Positions 16,960 to 26,400 of a stretch of 64,000 bases of DNA are shown here, piece after piece (positions within the stretch are counted from its first letter, which is position 1; the number at the start of each line of letters is the position of its first letter). Origin of the DNA: Acetobacter conturbans (GTDB lineage: Bacteria; Pseudomonadota; Alphaproteobacteria; Acetobacterales; Acetobacteraceae); assembly GCF_011516755.1 (NCBI RefSeq), contig NZ_WOSY01000002.1, positions 124,001 through 188,000 on the forward strand. The letters are read 5' to 3'. The translations under genes were made by a program, and so were the position numbers. A model generated the notes under the pieces. The model did not search any database, was not told where the DNA came from, and saw nothing but the letters and a program-made list of their open reading frames with translations.

Positions 16960-18519
16960 ATGATGTATTACAGCCGGATCAAACTGCTCTCCGTGGCAGC
17001 TGTCTGCCTTCTCGGGGCGCTGTTCTGTCTCCCCAATTTTGTGCGCAAACCCAATATTTCCATGCCCTGGCCTCAGATTCATCTGGGTCTCGATCTGCGT
17101 GGCGGCTCCTACCTTCTGATGCAGGTGGACCTGTCGTCCCTGACGCATGACCGCCTTCAGAGCCTCTCTGACGGGATGAAGCAGTCGCTCATCAACGATG
17201 GTCTGGGGTACAAGAATGTTCAGGTAGATGCGGATAAAGGCGAGATCAGCTTCCTCCCTCGCGATCCTTCCGAAAAAGATCGCGACCTGAAAAGCCTCGC
17301 CAATCTGCCGCAGGCCGTCCCCAACGAGTTTGCGGTCACGTCCCGGGATGACGGGGCGATTGTTCTGACCCTTTCAGCCGCCGCCGTGCGGGTCCGGGCT
17401 CATGACGCTGTTTCGCAGGCCATTGAAATCGTTCGCCGCCGCATTGATGCGACCGGTGCCGTCGATCCCCAGATCACCCGTCAGGGCGAAGATCGCATCG
17501 TCGTCGAACTGCCGGGTATCAGCGATCCGGAGCGCATCAAGGCGCTGCTCGGCACCACCGCGAAAATGACGTTCAGGCTGGTCGATGAACTCCCTGCGGG
17601 AACAGTGATCGCGCCACCTGGCGACACACTTCTACCGCAAGCCGATCATCCGGATTCGACGCTCGCCGTCCGTAATCATGTCGATGTCGATGGCGCGGCC
17701 CTGACCAATGCCGGTGCGACCACCGATGACCAGACAGGCGGGTGGGCCGTCAGCTTCTCGCTCGATTCCGTCGGAACACGCGCCTTCGGTGAGGTCACGC
17801 AGGCCAATGTAGGCCGCCGCTTCGCTATCGTACTGGATAACAAGGTCATCGAAGCACCGGTCATCCGCAGCGCCATCACCGGAGGCAGCGGGATCATCAC
17901 CGGCAATTTCGACGCCCATCAGGCCACCGACCTCGCTCTGCTGCTCCGGGCTGGCGCCCTTCCTGTGCCGCTCGCTGTCGTCGAGGAGCGCTCCATAGGC
18001 CCATCTCTCGGCGCTGACTCGATTCGAGCGGGCGCTATCAGCCTTGGGGTCGGCCTCCTGCTCGTCATTGTCTTCATGGCGTTGTTTTATGGTCGCTTCG
18101 GCTGGTACGCGAACATCGCGCTGTTCGCCAACCTCATGCTGATGCTGGCCGTTCTCTCCCTGTTCGGCGCGACCCTGACGCTGCCCGGCATGGCCGGTAT
18201 GCTGCTGACCCTCGGTATGGCGGTGGACGCGAACATCCTGATTATCGAGCGCATCCGTGAAGAGCTGAAACGTGGGCGGACCCCGCTGGCCGCCATGCAG
18301 GCCGGTTTCGAGCGGGCGACGGCCACGGTGCTGGACAGTAACGCGACGGCTTTTCTCGCGCACGTCATGCTGTTCGTTTTCGGGACAGGTCCCGTGCGTG
18401 GCTTTGCCCTGACGATCACGATCGGCATCGCCACGACCCTGTTCTCGACCCTTCTGCTCTCGCGGATGCTGATGGTGCGCTGGTACGCCGTCGCCCGCCC
18501 ATCCACCCTTCCGGTCTGA
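16960..18519 (+). CDS. secD: Protein translocase subunit SecD
   Basis: Inner-membrane subunit of 519 residues that helps complete Sec-dependent export using the proton gradient. It begins with a membrane span (LLSVAAVCLLGALFCLPNF) and LGLDLRGGSYLLMQVD, has the large periplasmic P1 region with EIVRRRIDATGAVDPQITRQGEDRIVVELPG (read in parts), then the RND-like core with GPSLGADSIRAGAIS, MAVDANILIIERIREEL and GFERATATVLDSNATA. Start is ATG 16960 or the adjacent ATG 16963. secF follows after 12 bases. Confidence 0.97.
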   Translation: MMYYSRIKLLSVAAVCLLGALFCLPNFVRKPNISMPWPQIHLGLDLRGGSYLLMQVDLSSLTHDRLQSLSDGMKQSLINDGLGYKNVQVDADKGEISFLPRDPSEKDRDLKSLANLPQAVPNEFAVTSRDDGAIVLTLSAAAVRVRAHDAVSQAIEIVRRRIDATGAVDPQITRQGEDRIVVELPGISDPERIKALLGTTAKMTFRLVDELPAGTVIAPPGDTLLPQADHPDSTLAVRNHVDVDGAALTNAGATTDDQTGGWAVSFSLDSVGTRAFGEVTQANVGRRFAIVLDNKVIEAPVIRSAITGGSGIITGNFDAHQATDLALLLRAGALPVPLAVVEERSIGPSLGADSIRAGAISLGVGLLLVIVFMALFYGRFGWYANIALFANLMLMLAVLSLFGATLTLPGMAGMLLTLGMAVDANILIIERIREELKRGRTPLAAMQAGFERATATVLDSNATAFLAHVMLFVFGTGPVRGFALTITIGIATTLFSTLLLSRMLMVRWYAVARPSTLPV

Positions 18520-18531
18520 GAGGCGCACGAT

Positions 18532-19473
18532 ATGCTTGGTCGCCCCCTTCTGCGCTTTGTCCGCAAGGATACGCACATCAACTTCATGCGTGGCCGATTC
18601 GTCGGACTCGCCACTTCCGCCGTCCTCTCTCTGGCTTCGCTCATCCTGTTCTTCCATCCGGGCCTGACGCTCGGGCTGGATTTCCGGGGTGGCATCATCG
18701 TCGAGGCGAAAACGAACGGTCCGGCTGATTTCGGCAAGATACGCGCGGCTCTTACTGCTCACGACATCAAGACCGAGGGTGTGCAGGCCTTTGGTGGCCC
18801 GGATGATGTTCTCATTCGTATCGGCGCGAATGAAGGCATCAACACCAACACCGTGGTGGACAATGTCCGTCACGCCATAACGGAAGCCCAGCCCGGTGCC
18901 ACGATCATTCGGGCGGACGCTGTTGGAGCATCGGTTTCGGCAGAGCTGTTACGCAACGGACTGCTGGCGCTGGGCATCAGCCTTCTGATGATCCTCGCCT
19001 ACATCTGGTTCCGGTTCGAGTGGGAGTTCGCCCTCTCAGCGGTGATCACGCTGGTGCTCGATCTGACCAAGGCCGTAGGCTTTCTGGTTGTGACGCATTT
19101 CGAGTTCGATCTCGTGATGGTCGCAGCCCTCCTGACGGTCCTTGGATATTCCACCAACGACAAGGTCGTGGTCTATGACCGCGTCCGCGAAAACCTGCGC
19201 CGTTATCGCACCATGCCGCTGCGGGAGTTGCTGGATCTTTCCATCAACGAGACTCTCAGCCGTACACTCGGCACGTCCAGCACCGTTTTCCTCGCTGCTC
19301 TCCCGCTGGCCATCTTTGGAGGCGCGAGTCTCTCCGGTTTTGCGTGGGTGATGCTGTTCGGAATCGTGGTTGGCACCTCGTCCTCGATCTTCATCGCGGC
19401 ACCGTTGCTCCTGCTTCTGGGCGAGAAGCGGCTCCGTAGGGACACACGCCCCGCTGTGAAAAAGGAAGTCTGA
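18532..19473 (+). CDS. secF: Protein translocase subunit SecF
   Basis: Partner of SecD, 313 residues with six expected membrane spans. The motifs are LTLGLDFRGGIIVEAK, GASVSAELLRNGLLALGISLL, GYSTNDKVVVYDRVREN and LSRTLGTSSTVFLAALPL, all standard for SecF. ATG 18532 is preceded by GAGAGG about eight bases upstream. Confidence 0.97.
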   Translation: MLGRPLLRFVRKDTHINFMRGRFVGLATSAVLSLASLILFFHPGLTLGLDFRGGIIVEAKTNGPADFGKIRAALTAHDIKTEGVQAFGGPDDVLIRIGANEGINTNTVVDNVRHAITEAQPGATIIRADAVGASVSAELLRNGLLALGISLLMILAYIWFRFEWEFALSAVITLVLDLTKAVGFLVVTHFEFDLVMVAALLTVLGYSTNDKVVVYDRVRENLRRYRTMPLRELLDLSINETLSRTLGTSSTVFLAALPLAIFGGASLSGFAWVMLFGIVVGTSSSIFIAAPLLLLLGEKRLRRDTRPAVKKEV

Positions 19474-19489
19474 GGACTTCCCGGCGTTT

Positions 19490-19900
19490 TCAGCGCGAGC
19501 CGGACGTCTTCACAGAGCCTGCTGGTGTGGCAGGCCCTCCATCAAGGGGTTTCGTGGCATCGATCAGGCGTTCAACCGCCTGATTGGCCGCACGAAGATT
19601 ATCGCTACCGGGAGCCGCTGTTTCTCGCGACACAGCCCTGAGCGCCTCCCGGTCGATCCTGATCAGATCGAGCAGTTGCTGCATGTTCATGCCGCCTGAC
19701 ATCACCGCGCCACGCGCCATGCCGTGCGCCATCAGATAACTGTAGATCAGGGTATGCGGTGTTGGGTCGAGATTGACCACCGGCGCGGCCTGACAGGCCC
19801 CCAGCACACCACAAATGCTCAGTGCCCGCCACCCGAAGCGCCGCTGACGGATCTCGGAACCTCCGGTCGCTGTCTCTTTATGTGCAGCCGCGACCGCCAT
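19490..19900 (-). CDS. Hypothetical small lipoprotein
   Basis: About 136 residues and not a family I recognise. The ATG at 19900 has GGGGAGAG just upstream and is preferred over ATG 19933. A hydrophobic stretch with a possible lipobox (LSICGVLGAC) is followed by a helical soluble domain containing IYSYLMAHGMARG, MNMQQLLDLIRID and NLRAANQAVERLIDATKP. It ends 16 bases after the secF stop, convergent with it, and follows the DUF2905 gene. Lipidation is inference; the long charged stretch before the hydrophobic part is unusual for a signal peptide. Confidence 0.55.
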   Translation of the reverse strand: MAVAAAHKETATGGSEIRQRRFGWRALSICGVLGACQAAPVVNLDPTPHTLIYSYLMAHGMARGAVMSGGMNMQQLLDLIRIDREALRAVSRETAAPGSDNLRAANQAVERLIDATKPLDGGPATPAGSVKTSGSR

Positions 19901-19984
19901 GCTCTCTCCCCAGGGTCCTGTAATCCGTTTCATGAAGTGGATTCTCTTCTATCAGTCGGTCCGCATGGTCGCCAGAGCGGCCTT

Positions 19985-20185
19985 TCAGCGCCGGACGGTC
20001 CAGAGGATCACTGAAATCAGGATGCTCAGCAGAATACCTGTGGTGATCGGAGCGTAGAAGGTGAAGCCTTCCCGCCGGATCAGGATATCTCCCGGTAGCC
20101 GTCCGATCGGCAGACGCCCCAGCCAGGGCCAGAGTAGTCCTGCCGCGACAAGAGCAAGACCGAGGATGACAAGCAGACGGGTCAT
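19985..20185 (-). CDS. DUF2905 small membrane protein
   Basis: A protein of 66 residues with two membrane helices joined by GRLPIGRLPGDILIRREGFTFY; this loop is the hallmark of DUF2905. The second helix is APITTGILLSILISVILW. The function of the family is unknown. It lies upstream of the hypothetical lipoprotein on the same strand and may share its transcript. Confidence 0.85.
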   Translation of the reverse strand: MTRLLVILGLALVAAGLLWPWLGRLPIGRLPGDILIRREGFTFYAPITTGILLSILISVILWTVRR

Positions 20186-20408
20186 GGTCAGTCGTTCTCT
20201 CCCTGTTTGTGTGAGCCTGAAAATATGGCCACTGACGTGAACGGATTACACCCCGGTGGCGGCATCGCGGACATACGGCGTGGAAACGTGGTGCCTGCAC
20301 CGGTATAGAGGGTGCGCCGGAACGGATAGGATACCAACAAGGTTGACGCCCGTTTTTCCCATGCGTATCGCCCTGCGACACCAGCCATCGCACACATAAG
20401 GACCTACT

Positions 20409-21113
20409 ATGACGAAACCGGCACCTGTCATCGCCGTGGATGGTCCGGCCGCTGCCGGTAAAGGCACGCTGGCGAAACGGCTCGCCGCGGCGCTGGGTCT
20501 TCCGCATCTCGATACCGGCCTCCTGTACCGCGCCGTCGGCCGCCTCATGATCGATGCCGGTCTCGATCCGGCCTCGACCTCAGGCGAGAGCATCGCGCGC
20601 ACTCTGTCGCCCGACGACCTGAAGCGACAGGATCTGCGCACGCCCGACGTCGATGCAGCCGCCTCCCTTGTGGCCCGTGACAAGGCGGTCCGGCAGGCAC
20701 TCGTCGACATGCAGCGGCTTTTCGCCCGCGAACAGGGCGCCGTGCTGGACGGCCGCGACATTGGCACGGTCATTTTTCCGGATGCGGACGTGAAGCTGTT
20801 CATCACCGCGACGCCGTATACGCGCGCCCAGCGCCGCTACACGCAGAATGGCGGGTCGGAAAGCGCCCCGGACCGGGAAGAGCGGATACGCGCTGTGGAA
20901 CAGGCGCTGATCGAACGCGATCATGCCGACAGCACGCGCGCCTCGGCTCCCCTGCGCATGGCGGATGATGCCACGAAAATCGAGACTGACACCCTGTCCG
21001 CTGACGAGGTGCTCTCCGAATCCCTGAGAATCGTGCGGGCTGTAATGTCCAGCAAAACGGAATCTTCCTGCGCTGCAAACCTCGTTGCCCGTGCGCAGGA
21101 TGTCTGCTCTTGA
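20409..21113 (+). CDS. cmk: Cytidylate kinase
   Basis: Phosphorylates CMP and dCMP to the diphosphates, in the cytoplasm. The 234-residue protein starts with VIAVDGPAAAGKGTLAKRLA (P-loop GPAAAGKGT), then LPHLDTGLLYRAVG, and has LDGRDIGTVIFPDADVKLFI, all CMP kinase signatures. ATG 20409 has AAGGA upstream. Here it is followed by a cation efflux gene whose TTG start overlaps the TGA stop, not by rpsA as in many bacteria. Confidence 0.96.
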   Translation: MTKPAPVIAVDGPAAAGKGTLAKRLAAALGLPHLDTGLLYRAVGRLMIDAGLDPASTSGESIARTLSPDDLKRQDLRTPDVDAAASLVARDKAVRQALVDMQRLFAREQGAVLDGRDIGTVIFPDADVKLFITATPYTRAQRRYTQNGGSESAPDREERIRAVEQALIERDHADSTRASAPLRMADDATKIETDTLSADEVLSESLRIVRAVMSSKTESSCAANLVARAQDVCS

Positions 21114-22156
21114 ACACGCTACCGGACACCGGACACTCCCATGACCACGGTCCTCAGTGCTCTCACGAGGATCATCATCACGGACCGGAAACCCACGATC
21201 ACGATGAGCATGACCATCATGACCACGAGCATGATGACCACGATCACGGGCTTTTCGGTCATCACCACCACGCTCCGGACACGTTCGGCGGAATCTTCGC
21301 GATCAGCATGCTGCTGAACAGCGCCTATCTGATTATCGAAGCGATCTGGGGTGTCCTCGCCCATTCCCTCGCCCTACTGGCGGATGCGGGTCACAATCTG
21401 TCGGACATTCTGGCGCTGGGCGCCGCATGGCTGGCGCATACCCTCGCCAAACGCGCCCCCTCGACTCGCTATACCTACGGACTGCGCCGCTCCTCAATTC
21501 TTGCCGCGCTGTCCAATGCCGTCATCCTTCTGGTGGTCACCGGCGGTATCGCGTGGGAAGCCATCCTGCGGCTGATTTATCCAACCGAGGCCGTCTCGGC
21601 CCTGACCGTGATGATCGTGGCAGCGCTGGGCATTCTGGTGAACGGTGGCACTGCCCTTCTCCTGATGAAGGGGCAGCAGCATGACCTCAATATCAGGGCC
21701 GCCTTCCTGCATATGGCGACCGACGCCGTGGCTTCACTGGCTGTCGTCATCACCGGAGGACTGGTGCTGCTGACGGGGCTGCAATGGCTCGATCCGGCAA
21801 TCAGCCTCGCCATTTCCGCTCTTATCGTGCTGGCCACCTGGTCTCTGCTGCGCGATTCACTCGACATGGCGCTCGATGCCGTTCCGAAGGGTGTCGACAT
21901 GCAGGCGATCGAAGCCTATCTGCTCGCGCTCCCCGACGTCACGGGTCTGCATGACCTGCATGTCTGGGCGATGAGCACGACGGAAACCGCCCTCACCGCG
22001 CATCTGGTGCGGACAGAAAGCACTGACAATGACAGCCTGCTGGAAGCCATCGGGGAGACGCTGAAAATGCGGTTCGGCATTATCCACCCCACAATCCAGA
22101 TCGAAACCGTCCGCTGTGACGTCGGCTGCGCACAGCAAGAGTTTGGCAGTGTCTGA
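21110..22156 (+). CDS. Cation diffusion facilitator with His-rich N-terminus
   Basis: Inner-membrane divalent metal/proton antiporter of the CDF family, 348 residues. The first 50 residues are extremely rich in His and Asp, a likely metal-binding leader. The membrane domain has the zinc-site motifs AGHNLSD (helix 2) and HMATD (helix 5), then the cytoplasmic domain with GLHDLHVWAMS. This resembles ZitB/CzcD-type zinc exporters. The start must be the TTG at 21110, overlapping the cmk stop as TTGA, because no ATG precedes the first membrane helix. Confidence 0.9.
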   Translation: MNTLPDTGHSHDHGPQCSHEDHHHGPETHDHDEHDHHDHEHDDHDHGLFGHHHHAPDTFGGIFAISMLLNSAYLIIEAIWGVLAHSLALLADAGHNLSDILALGAAWLAHTLAKRAPSTRYTYGLRRSSILAALSNAVILLVVTGGIAWEAILRLIYPTEAVSALTVMIVAALGILVNGGTALLLMKGQQHDLNIRAAFLHMATDAVASLAVVITGGLVLLTGLQWLDPAISLAISALIVLATWSLLRDSLDMALDAVPKGVDMQAIEAYLLALPDVTGLHDLHVWAMSTTETALTAHLVRTESTDNDSLLEAIGETLKMRFGIIHPTIQIETVRCDVGCAQQEFGSV

Positions 22157-23075
22157 CACGCAATCACCGGCTCGCCGCAAGAATGTCATCGCATGGATCA
22201 GCCTGGGCGTCAGTCTTCTCGCTCTGGGTCTGAAATATGCCGCATGGGCATATTCTGGCAGCGTAGCGCTCAAGTCCGACGCGCTGGAGACCGTCATCAA
22301 CGTGGCAGCGGCAATCGGCGGCCTCTGGGCGATTCATCTCGCCGAACGTCCGGCTGACGACAACCATACCTACGGGCATTACAAGGCCGAATATCTCTCC
22401 GCCATCATCGAAAGCGCGATGGTGCTGGTGACGGCGCTGCTGATCGCTCGAGAATCCTATGACGGGTTTATGCACCCGCAGGCCATCCATGCTCCGTGGA
22501 TCGGCATCACGCTTAATGGTGCGGCCACGGTGGTCAATCTCGGCTGGGGACTCACGCTGCTACGGATCGGACGACGCATCCGCTCCCCCGCGCTTGTGGC
22601 CGGGGGGCAGCATGTCCTGTCCGACGTATGGACGGGATGCGGGCTGATTGCAGGGCTGGCTCTCCTTCCCTTCACTGGCTGGCACTGGCTTGACCCCGCG
22701 ATTGCGGCGCTCATTGCCGTCAATGTGCTGCGCGTGGGCTGGGACATGCTGCGTCAGTCCGTCTCCGGACTCATGGATGAAGCGCCGGACTCGGCCACCC
22801 TGACCAAACTTCACGATATCATCGCGGAAAAGGCGATTGGTGCTCTGGAGGCTCATGACATTCGCATTCGCGAAGTGGGCGCCATAACATTCATCGAGTT
22901 TCATCTGGTGGTACCCGGCACCATGACCGTAGGGGTAGTGCACGACATCTGCGACCGGATCGAAGCCGGTCTGAGGCAGGCTCTAGGACGCTGCGTCATC
23001 AACATTCACGTGGAGCCGGAACACAAGGCCAAGAACATGGGAATCGTCCTCGCTCACGCAACCACCGCCAGCTGA
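22149..23075 (+). CDS. Second cation diffusion facilitator (FieF-like)
   Basis: CDF family antiporter of about 308 residues, distinct from its neighbour: there is no His-rich leader. It has KYAAWAYSGSVALKSDALETVIN, HTYGHYKAEYLSAIIE (a family hallmark), GGQHVLSDVWTG in helix 5, and a cytoplasmic domain with ALEAHDIRIREVGAITFIEFHL. The frame is open from GTG 22116, but GTG 22149 begins just before the upstream stop and gives the usual length. It could export zinc, iron or manganese; the metal cannot be told from sequence. Confidence 0.88.
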   Translation: MSDTQSPARRKNVIAWISLGVSLLALGLKYAAWAYSGSVALKSDALETVINVAAAIGGLWAIHLAERPADDNHTYGHYKAEYLSAIIESAMVLVTALLIARESYDGFMHPQAIHAPWIGITLNGAATVVNLGWGLTLLRIGRRIRSPALVAGGQHVLSDVWTGCGLIAGLALLPFTGWHWLDPAIAALIAVNVLRVGWDMLRQSVSGLMDEAPDSATLTKLHDIIAEKAIGALEAHDIRIREVGAITFIEFHLVVPGTMTVGVVHDICDRIEAGLRQALGRCVINIHVEPEHKAKNMGIVLAHATTAS

Positions 23076-23228
23076 CGTGACAGGTTCCATCCGGCGACAA
23101 TGCAACCCAACGCCGTTTCAGGTCTTGGAATACGTGAAAGCGAAGCGTAAGCCTGACAGACAGCGTGTCCTGCCGTCCTGAGAGAGTGGGTTTCCGCCGC
23201 GCCACAGAATGAATTGATGTAAGCAACA

Positions 23229-24599
23229 ATGGCTTCCACTACCGGCCGCATTCGACATTTCCGTAACACAGCCCGCATCACAACAGCGGAGTGGCGCCGG
23301 AAGCTGATCTACTGGGGCGGATCGATTGCTGTCGGACTCGCGGCTGTCTCCTTTGCCGCTCTGGCCGACAAGGCAGCGCATCTGCGCAACAGCATTATCG
23401 CGGTCAGCCCCTGGCTCATGCTGATTGTCACACCGGGAGGGCTGGCGCTTTCGATCTGGCTCACCCGCACGTTTTTCCGGGGCGCACAGGGATCCGGCAT
23501 TCCGCAGGCCATTGCCTGCATGCATCTGTCAGACCACAAGATCGTGGATCGCGTGCTATCCCTGAGAGTGGCTGCCGCCAAGGTTATGCTCACCTGCCTC
23601 GGCCTCCTCGCAGGGGCTTCGATCGGACGCGAAGGGCCAACAGTCCAGATCGGCGCGGCCATCATGAACGCCGTGGGACGCTTTCTCGACATGGGAGATA
23701 CAGTTTCCCGCCGCGCGCTGGTGCTGACGGGGGGTGCGGCTGGTGTTGCCGCCGCTTTCAATACACCGCTGGCCGGTATCGTCTTCGGGATTGAGGAACT
23801 GGCCCACTCGTTTGAGCAGAGAACAAGTGGCGTCATGCTCGCGGGCGTCGTGCTGGCTGGTGTGACGGCCATCGCCCTTGTCGGCAACTACACCTATTTC
23901 GGCCATACGGATTCGATTGTGCCCGTTGGCGTCAGTTGGCTGGCCGTGATCGCCTGCGGGCTGCTGGGTGGTGTGACCGGCGGCTCTTTCTCAGCCATTC
24001 TGATCCGGGCCTCCAAAGGGCTTCCCGGTCGTGCAGGACAGTTCATCTCCGAACACCCAGTCGCTTTCGCCGCCGTATGTGGCCTGGCGCTCGCACTGAT
24101 CGGGCTTGCTTCCGGAGGCATGACCTACGGCACCGGCTACACGCAGGCCCGGTCGATCATTCAGGGCGAAGAGCATTATCCGGCGTCCTATTTCGTCCTG
24201 AAGCTTCTCGCGACCATCATTTCCTACTGCTCCGGCATTCCCGGCGGTCTGTTCGCCCCCTCTCTCTCAGTGGGTGCGGGCATGGGGGGCTGGGTTGCCC
24301 AGTTCCTGCCGCACACGACGCCGGGGGCGGTCGTCCTGCTCGGCACCGTGGCCTATTTCTCCGCCGTCGTGCAGGCTCCACTGACCGCCACGGTCATCGT
24401 CATGGAAATGTGCGACAACCAGCAGGTCACACTGGCGCTTCTCTCCAGTTCTTTCCTCGCGTTCGGTGTCTCGCGCACGATCTGCTCGCAACCCCTCTAT
24501 GGGGCACTGGCGGAACGCTTCCTACACACGGTCGCTCCCGGCAGCGTCCCGGCCCCTGATGCCGACCGCTCGGAACCGAAAACAAAGCACACCGCCTGA
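23229..24599 (+). CDS. clcA: CLC family chloride channel/transporter
   Basis: Membrane anion transporter of 456 residues. The three selectivity-filter signatures are present: GSGIPQ at 88-93, GREGPTVQ at 133-140 with the gating glutamate Glu135, and later GGLFAPSLSVGAGMGG. The gating glutamate favours a gated chloride carrier or proton exchanger over a fluoride-specific CLC. ClcA proteins support acid resistance in other bacteria, a plausible role in an acid-producing organism. It ends 14 bases before the end of the convergent porin gene. Confidence 0.93.
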   Translation: MASTTGRIRHFRNTARITTAEWRRKLIYWGGSIAVGLAAVSFAALADKAAHLRNSIIAVSPWLMLIVTPGGLALSIWLTRTFFRGAQGSGIPQAIACMHLSDHKIVDRVLSLRVAAAKVMLTCLGLLAGASIGREGPTVQIGAAIMNAVGRFLDMGDTVSRRALVLTGGAAGVAAAFNTPLAGIVFGIEELAHSFEQRTSGVMLAGVVLAGVTAIALVGNYTYFGHTDSIVPVGVSWLAVIACGLLGGVTGGSFSAILIRASKGLPGRAGQFISEHPVAFAAVCGLALALIGLASGGMTYGTGYTQARSIIQGEEHYPASYFVLKLLATIISYCSGIPGGLFAPSLSVGAGMGGWVAQFLPHTTPGAVVLLGTVAYFSAVVQAPLTATVIVMEMCDNQQVTLALLSSSFLAFGVSRTICSQPLYGALAERFLHTVAPGSVPAPDADRSEPKTKHTA

Positions 24600-24613
24600 G
24601 AAACAGGGTGATG

Positions 24614-25945
24614 TCAGAAAGACAGTCCCAGATGCAGCCCGAAGATCAGGGCGCTCTTCACGCGCCTTCCTGAATCGTAAGCGCCACCACTGGGATTGAT
24701 CAGTCCCTGCACATCCGGCTGAAGTGTCATCCACGGCAAAACCTGTGCGGCATAGGTTAGTTCGAGATGGTACTCGTTGCCATGATGACGGAAACTTCCA
24801 TCCGGTTTTTGCAGCATCAGATCATGACTGGGCGCGGCGTAACCAAAGCCCAGCCCGACATTATCATTGGACCGATGAAACGGCCCCACCAGCACCATAC
24901 CTGCGTCAAGCGACGATGAAATCTGGTTGCGGTCGGCAAGCCCGGTATATTCCCAGCGCACGAAACCGCGCAGTTCTCCCGCGCCCCGGTCCTTCAGAAG
25001 CGTATGATCCATAATCATATACACTTCCCAGTTTCCGCGGCGGCTGACGTCGGAATCGGCCTGAAGCGGGAAACGACCGGTATCAATGTAGAAACCGGCC
25101 TTGTAGGTGCCGGTTCGTCCACCGTGATTCACATTATGCGCCACTTCGCCGATCAGGAACGCGCCGGTTCCGAAGTTGAACCGGGTTCCACTGGGATCCT
25201 GGTTCTGGTTCCATGGATCTGTCGCATTGAGGAAGGAGCGCGCTCCGGTGGCATTGTCATCCGCCAGTGCGATCTGCCCCTGCCACCCCTCGGGAAACTG
25301 ATAACGCAGCCAGACCGCCGGTGTCGCGACAGGAGAAGCCGGGCCCTGACCGTAAAGGTTGTTGCTGGGCAGCATGGGCCACCCGAACGATGCATTCAGG
25401 AATGTCAGGGCTGTCGTGCTGACCATGAAATCCTGACTGAGGTCGAGCTTGCCGACGCGGGTCGCGAATTTTGCATCTGCGCTGCTCCAGCCATAAGCCA
25501 GTTCATACAGCCGGAGATTGGGGTCGGCTTCACTGGATGATGTCTGGTTGAAAGCATAGAGCGGATAGTTGCTGAACGGTTTGCCTCGCAGATCCATCGC
25601 ACTGATCTCGAACTTGCCCCACTCTCCCTCACGTCCGTTTTCCCCGGCCAGACGCGCGAGGTCGAGTGTCACATCGACTTGCGTCAGTCCGACATAATGT
25701 TCCGAAGGCCGTGCGCCTCCCGTGGGGATCGACCAAAGCTCCTCGACGTCCTCGATGCTGACATCGACACCCGTCTTCTGCCATTGTTGTTTCAGCGCAT
25801 TCCATCCGCCCGGATCGGTCAGGAAATCGCTCCAGTCGGCGGCACGGGCCTCCTGCGACACCAGTGAAACCATTCCGGCGAAAACCCAGACCACAACCCC
25901 GCGTTGCAGGCGAAAGGCTGGACGAGCGCAACGATGACCGCTCAT
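24614..25945 (-). CDS. OprB-family carbohydrate porin
   Basis: Outer-membrane porin of 443 residues, with a signal peptide (VVVWVFAGMVSLVSQEARA, cleavage before ADW). The mature part has many alternating beta strands, with GKFEISAMDLRGKPFSNYPLYAFNQTSS, LYELAYGW and a C-terminus ending LIFGLHLGLSF (terminal Phe, as expected for barrel insertion). Sequences of this kind belong to the OprB family of sugar-selective porins, abundant in acetic acid bacteria. It is convergent with clcA and divergent from the YjbQ gene, with only 27 bases between. Confidence 0.88.
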   Translation of the reverse strand: MSGHRCARPAFRLQRGVVVWVFAGMVSLVSQEARAADWSDFLTDPGGWNALKQQWQKTGVDVSIEDVEELWSIPTGGARPSEHYVGLTQVDVTLDLARLAGENGREGEWGKFEISAMDLRGKPFSNYPLYAFNQTSSSEADPNLRLYELAYGWSSADAKFATRVGKLDLSQDFMVSTTALTFLNASFGWPMLPSNNLYGQGPASPVATPAVWLRYQFPEGWQGQIALADDNATGARSFLNATDPWNQNQDPSGTRFNFGTGAFLIGEVAHNVNHGGRTGTYKAGFYIDTGRFPLQADSDVSRRGNWEVYMIMDHTLLKDRGAGELRGFVRWEYTGLADRNQISSSLDAGMVLVGPFHRSNDNVGLGFGYAAPSHDLMLQKPDGSFRHHGNEYHLELTYAAQVLPWMTLQPDVQGLINPSGGAYDSGRRVKSALIFGLHLGLSF

Positions 25946-25972
25946 CTCACCGCCAGATCAGGGAGGCGAATC

Positions 25973-26392
25973 ATGGAACAGCACACCCATCGACTAACCG
26001 TGAGAACGCATGGGAAAGGGCTGCTTCCGGTCACTCGTCCCGTTCTCGACTGGGTCAGCCAGACCGGCGTGGAGACCGGCCTTCTCACCCTGTGGTGCCC
26101 GCACACATCCTGTTCCCTGACTGTGCAGGAAAATGCGGACCCGACCGTTCGGGAAGACATAGCCACCTTTTTCGAAACCCTCGTTCCCGAGCAGAGCGGG
26201 CGCTATCTGCATTCAACCGAAGGCTCCGATGACATGCCCGCTCACTTGCGGACCATGCTCACCCATTCAGGCCTCACCATACCGGTCATGGATGGCGAGC
26301 CCGTTCTCGGAACCTGGCAGGGTATCTACCTCTTCGAGCACCGGCGCGCACCCCATCAGCGACAGGTTATTCTGCATCTTCTGGGTGACTGA
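25973..26392 (+). CDS. yjbQ: YjbQ/UPF0047 family protein
   Basis: Cytoplasmic protein of 139 residues. The family core is present: CPHTSCSLTVQENADPTVREDI, the motif EGSDDMPAHL, and LGTWQGIYLFEHR. Members have weak thiamine-phosphate-synthase activity reported for some homologues, but the true role is not settled. The start at 25973 has GGGAGG about seven bases upstream; the longer open frame from 25904 runs antisense into the porin gene and is rejected. Confidence 0.9.
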   Translation: MEQHTHRLTVRTHGKGLLPVTRPVLDWVSQTGVETGLLTLWCPHTSCSLTVQENADPTVREDIATFFETLVPEQSGRYLHSTEGSDDMPAHLRTMLTHSGLTIPVMDGEPVLGTWQGIYLFEHRRAPHQRQVILHLLGD

Positions 26393-26400
26393 CTGCGTTT

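Noticed and set aside
17632-18873. Open frame of 413 codons on the minus strand across secD/secF
   Set aside because: It is an antisense shadow of secDF with biased, highly charged composition and no family motif.
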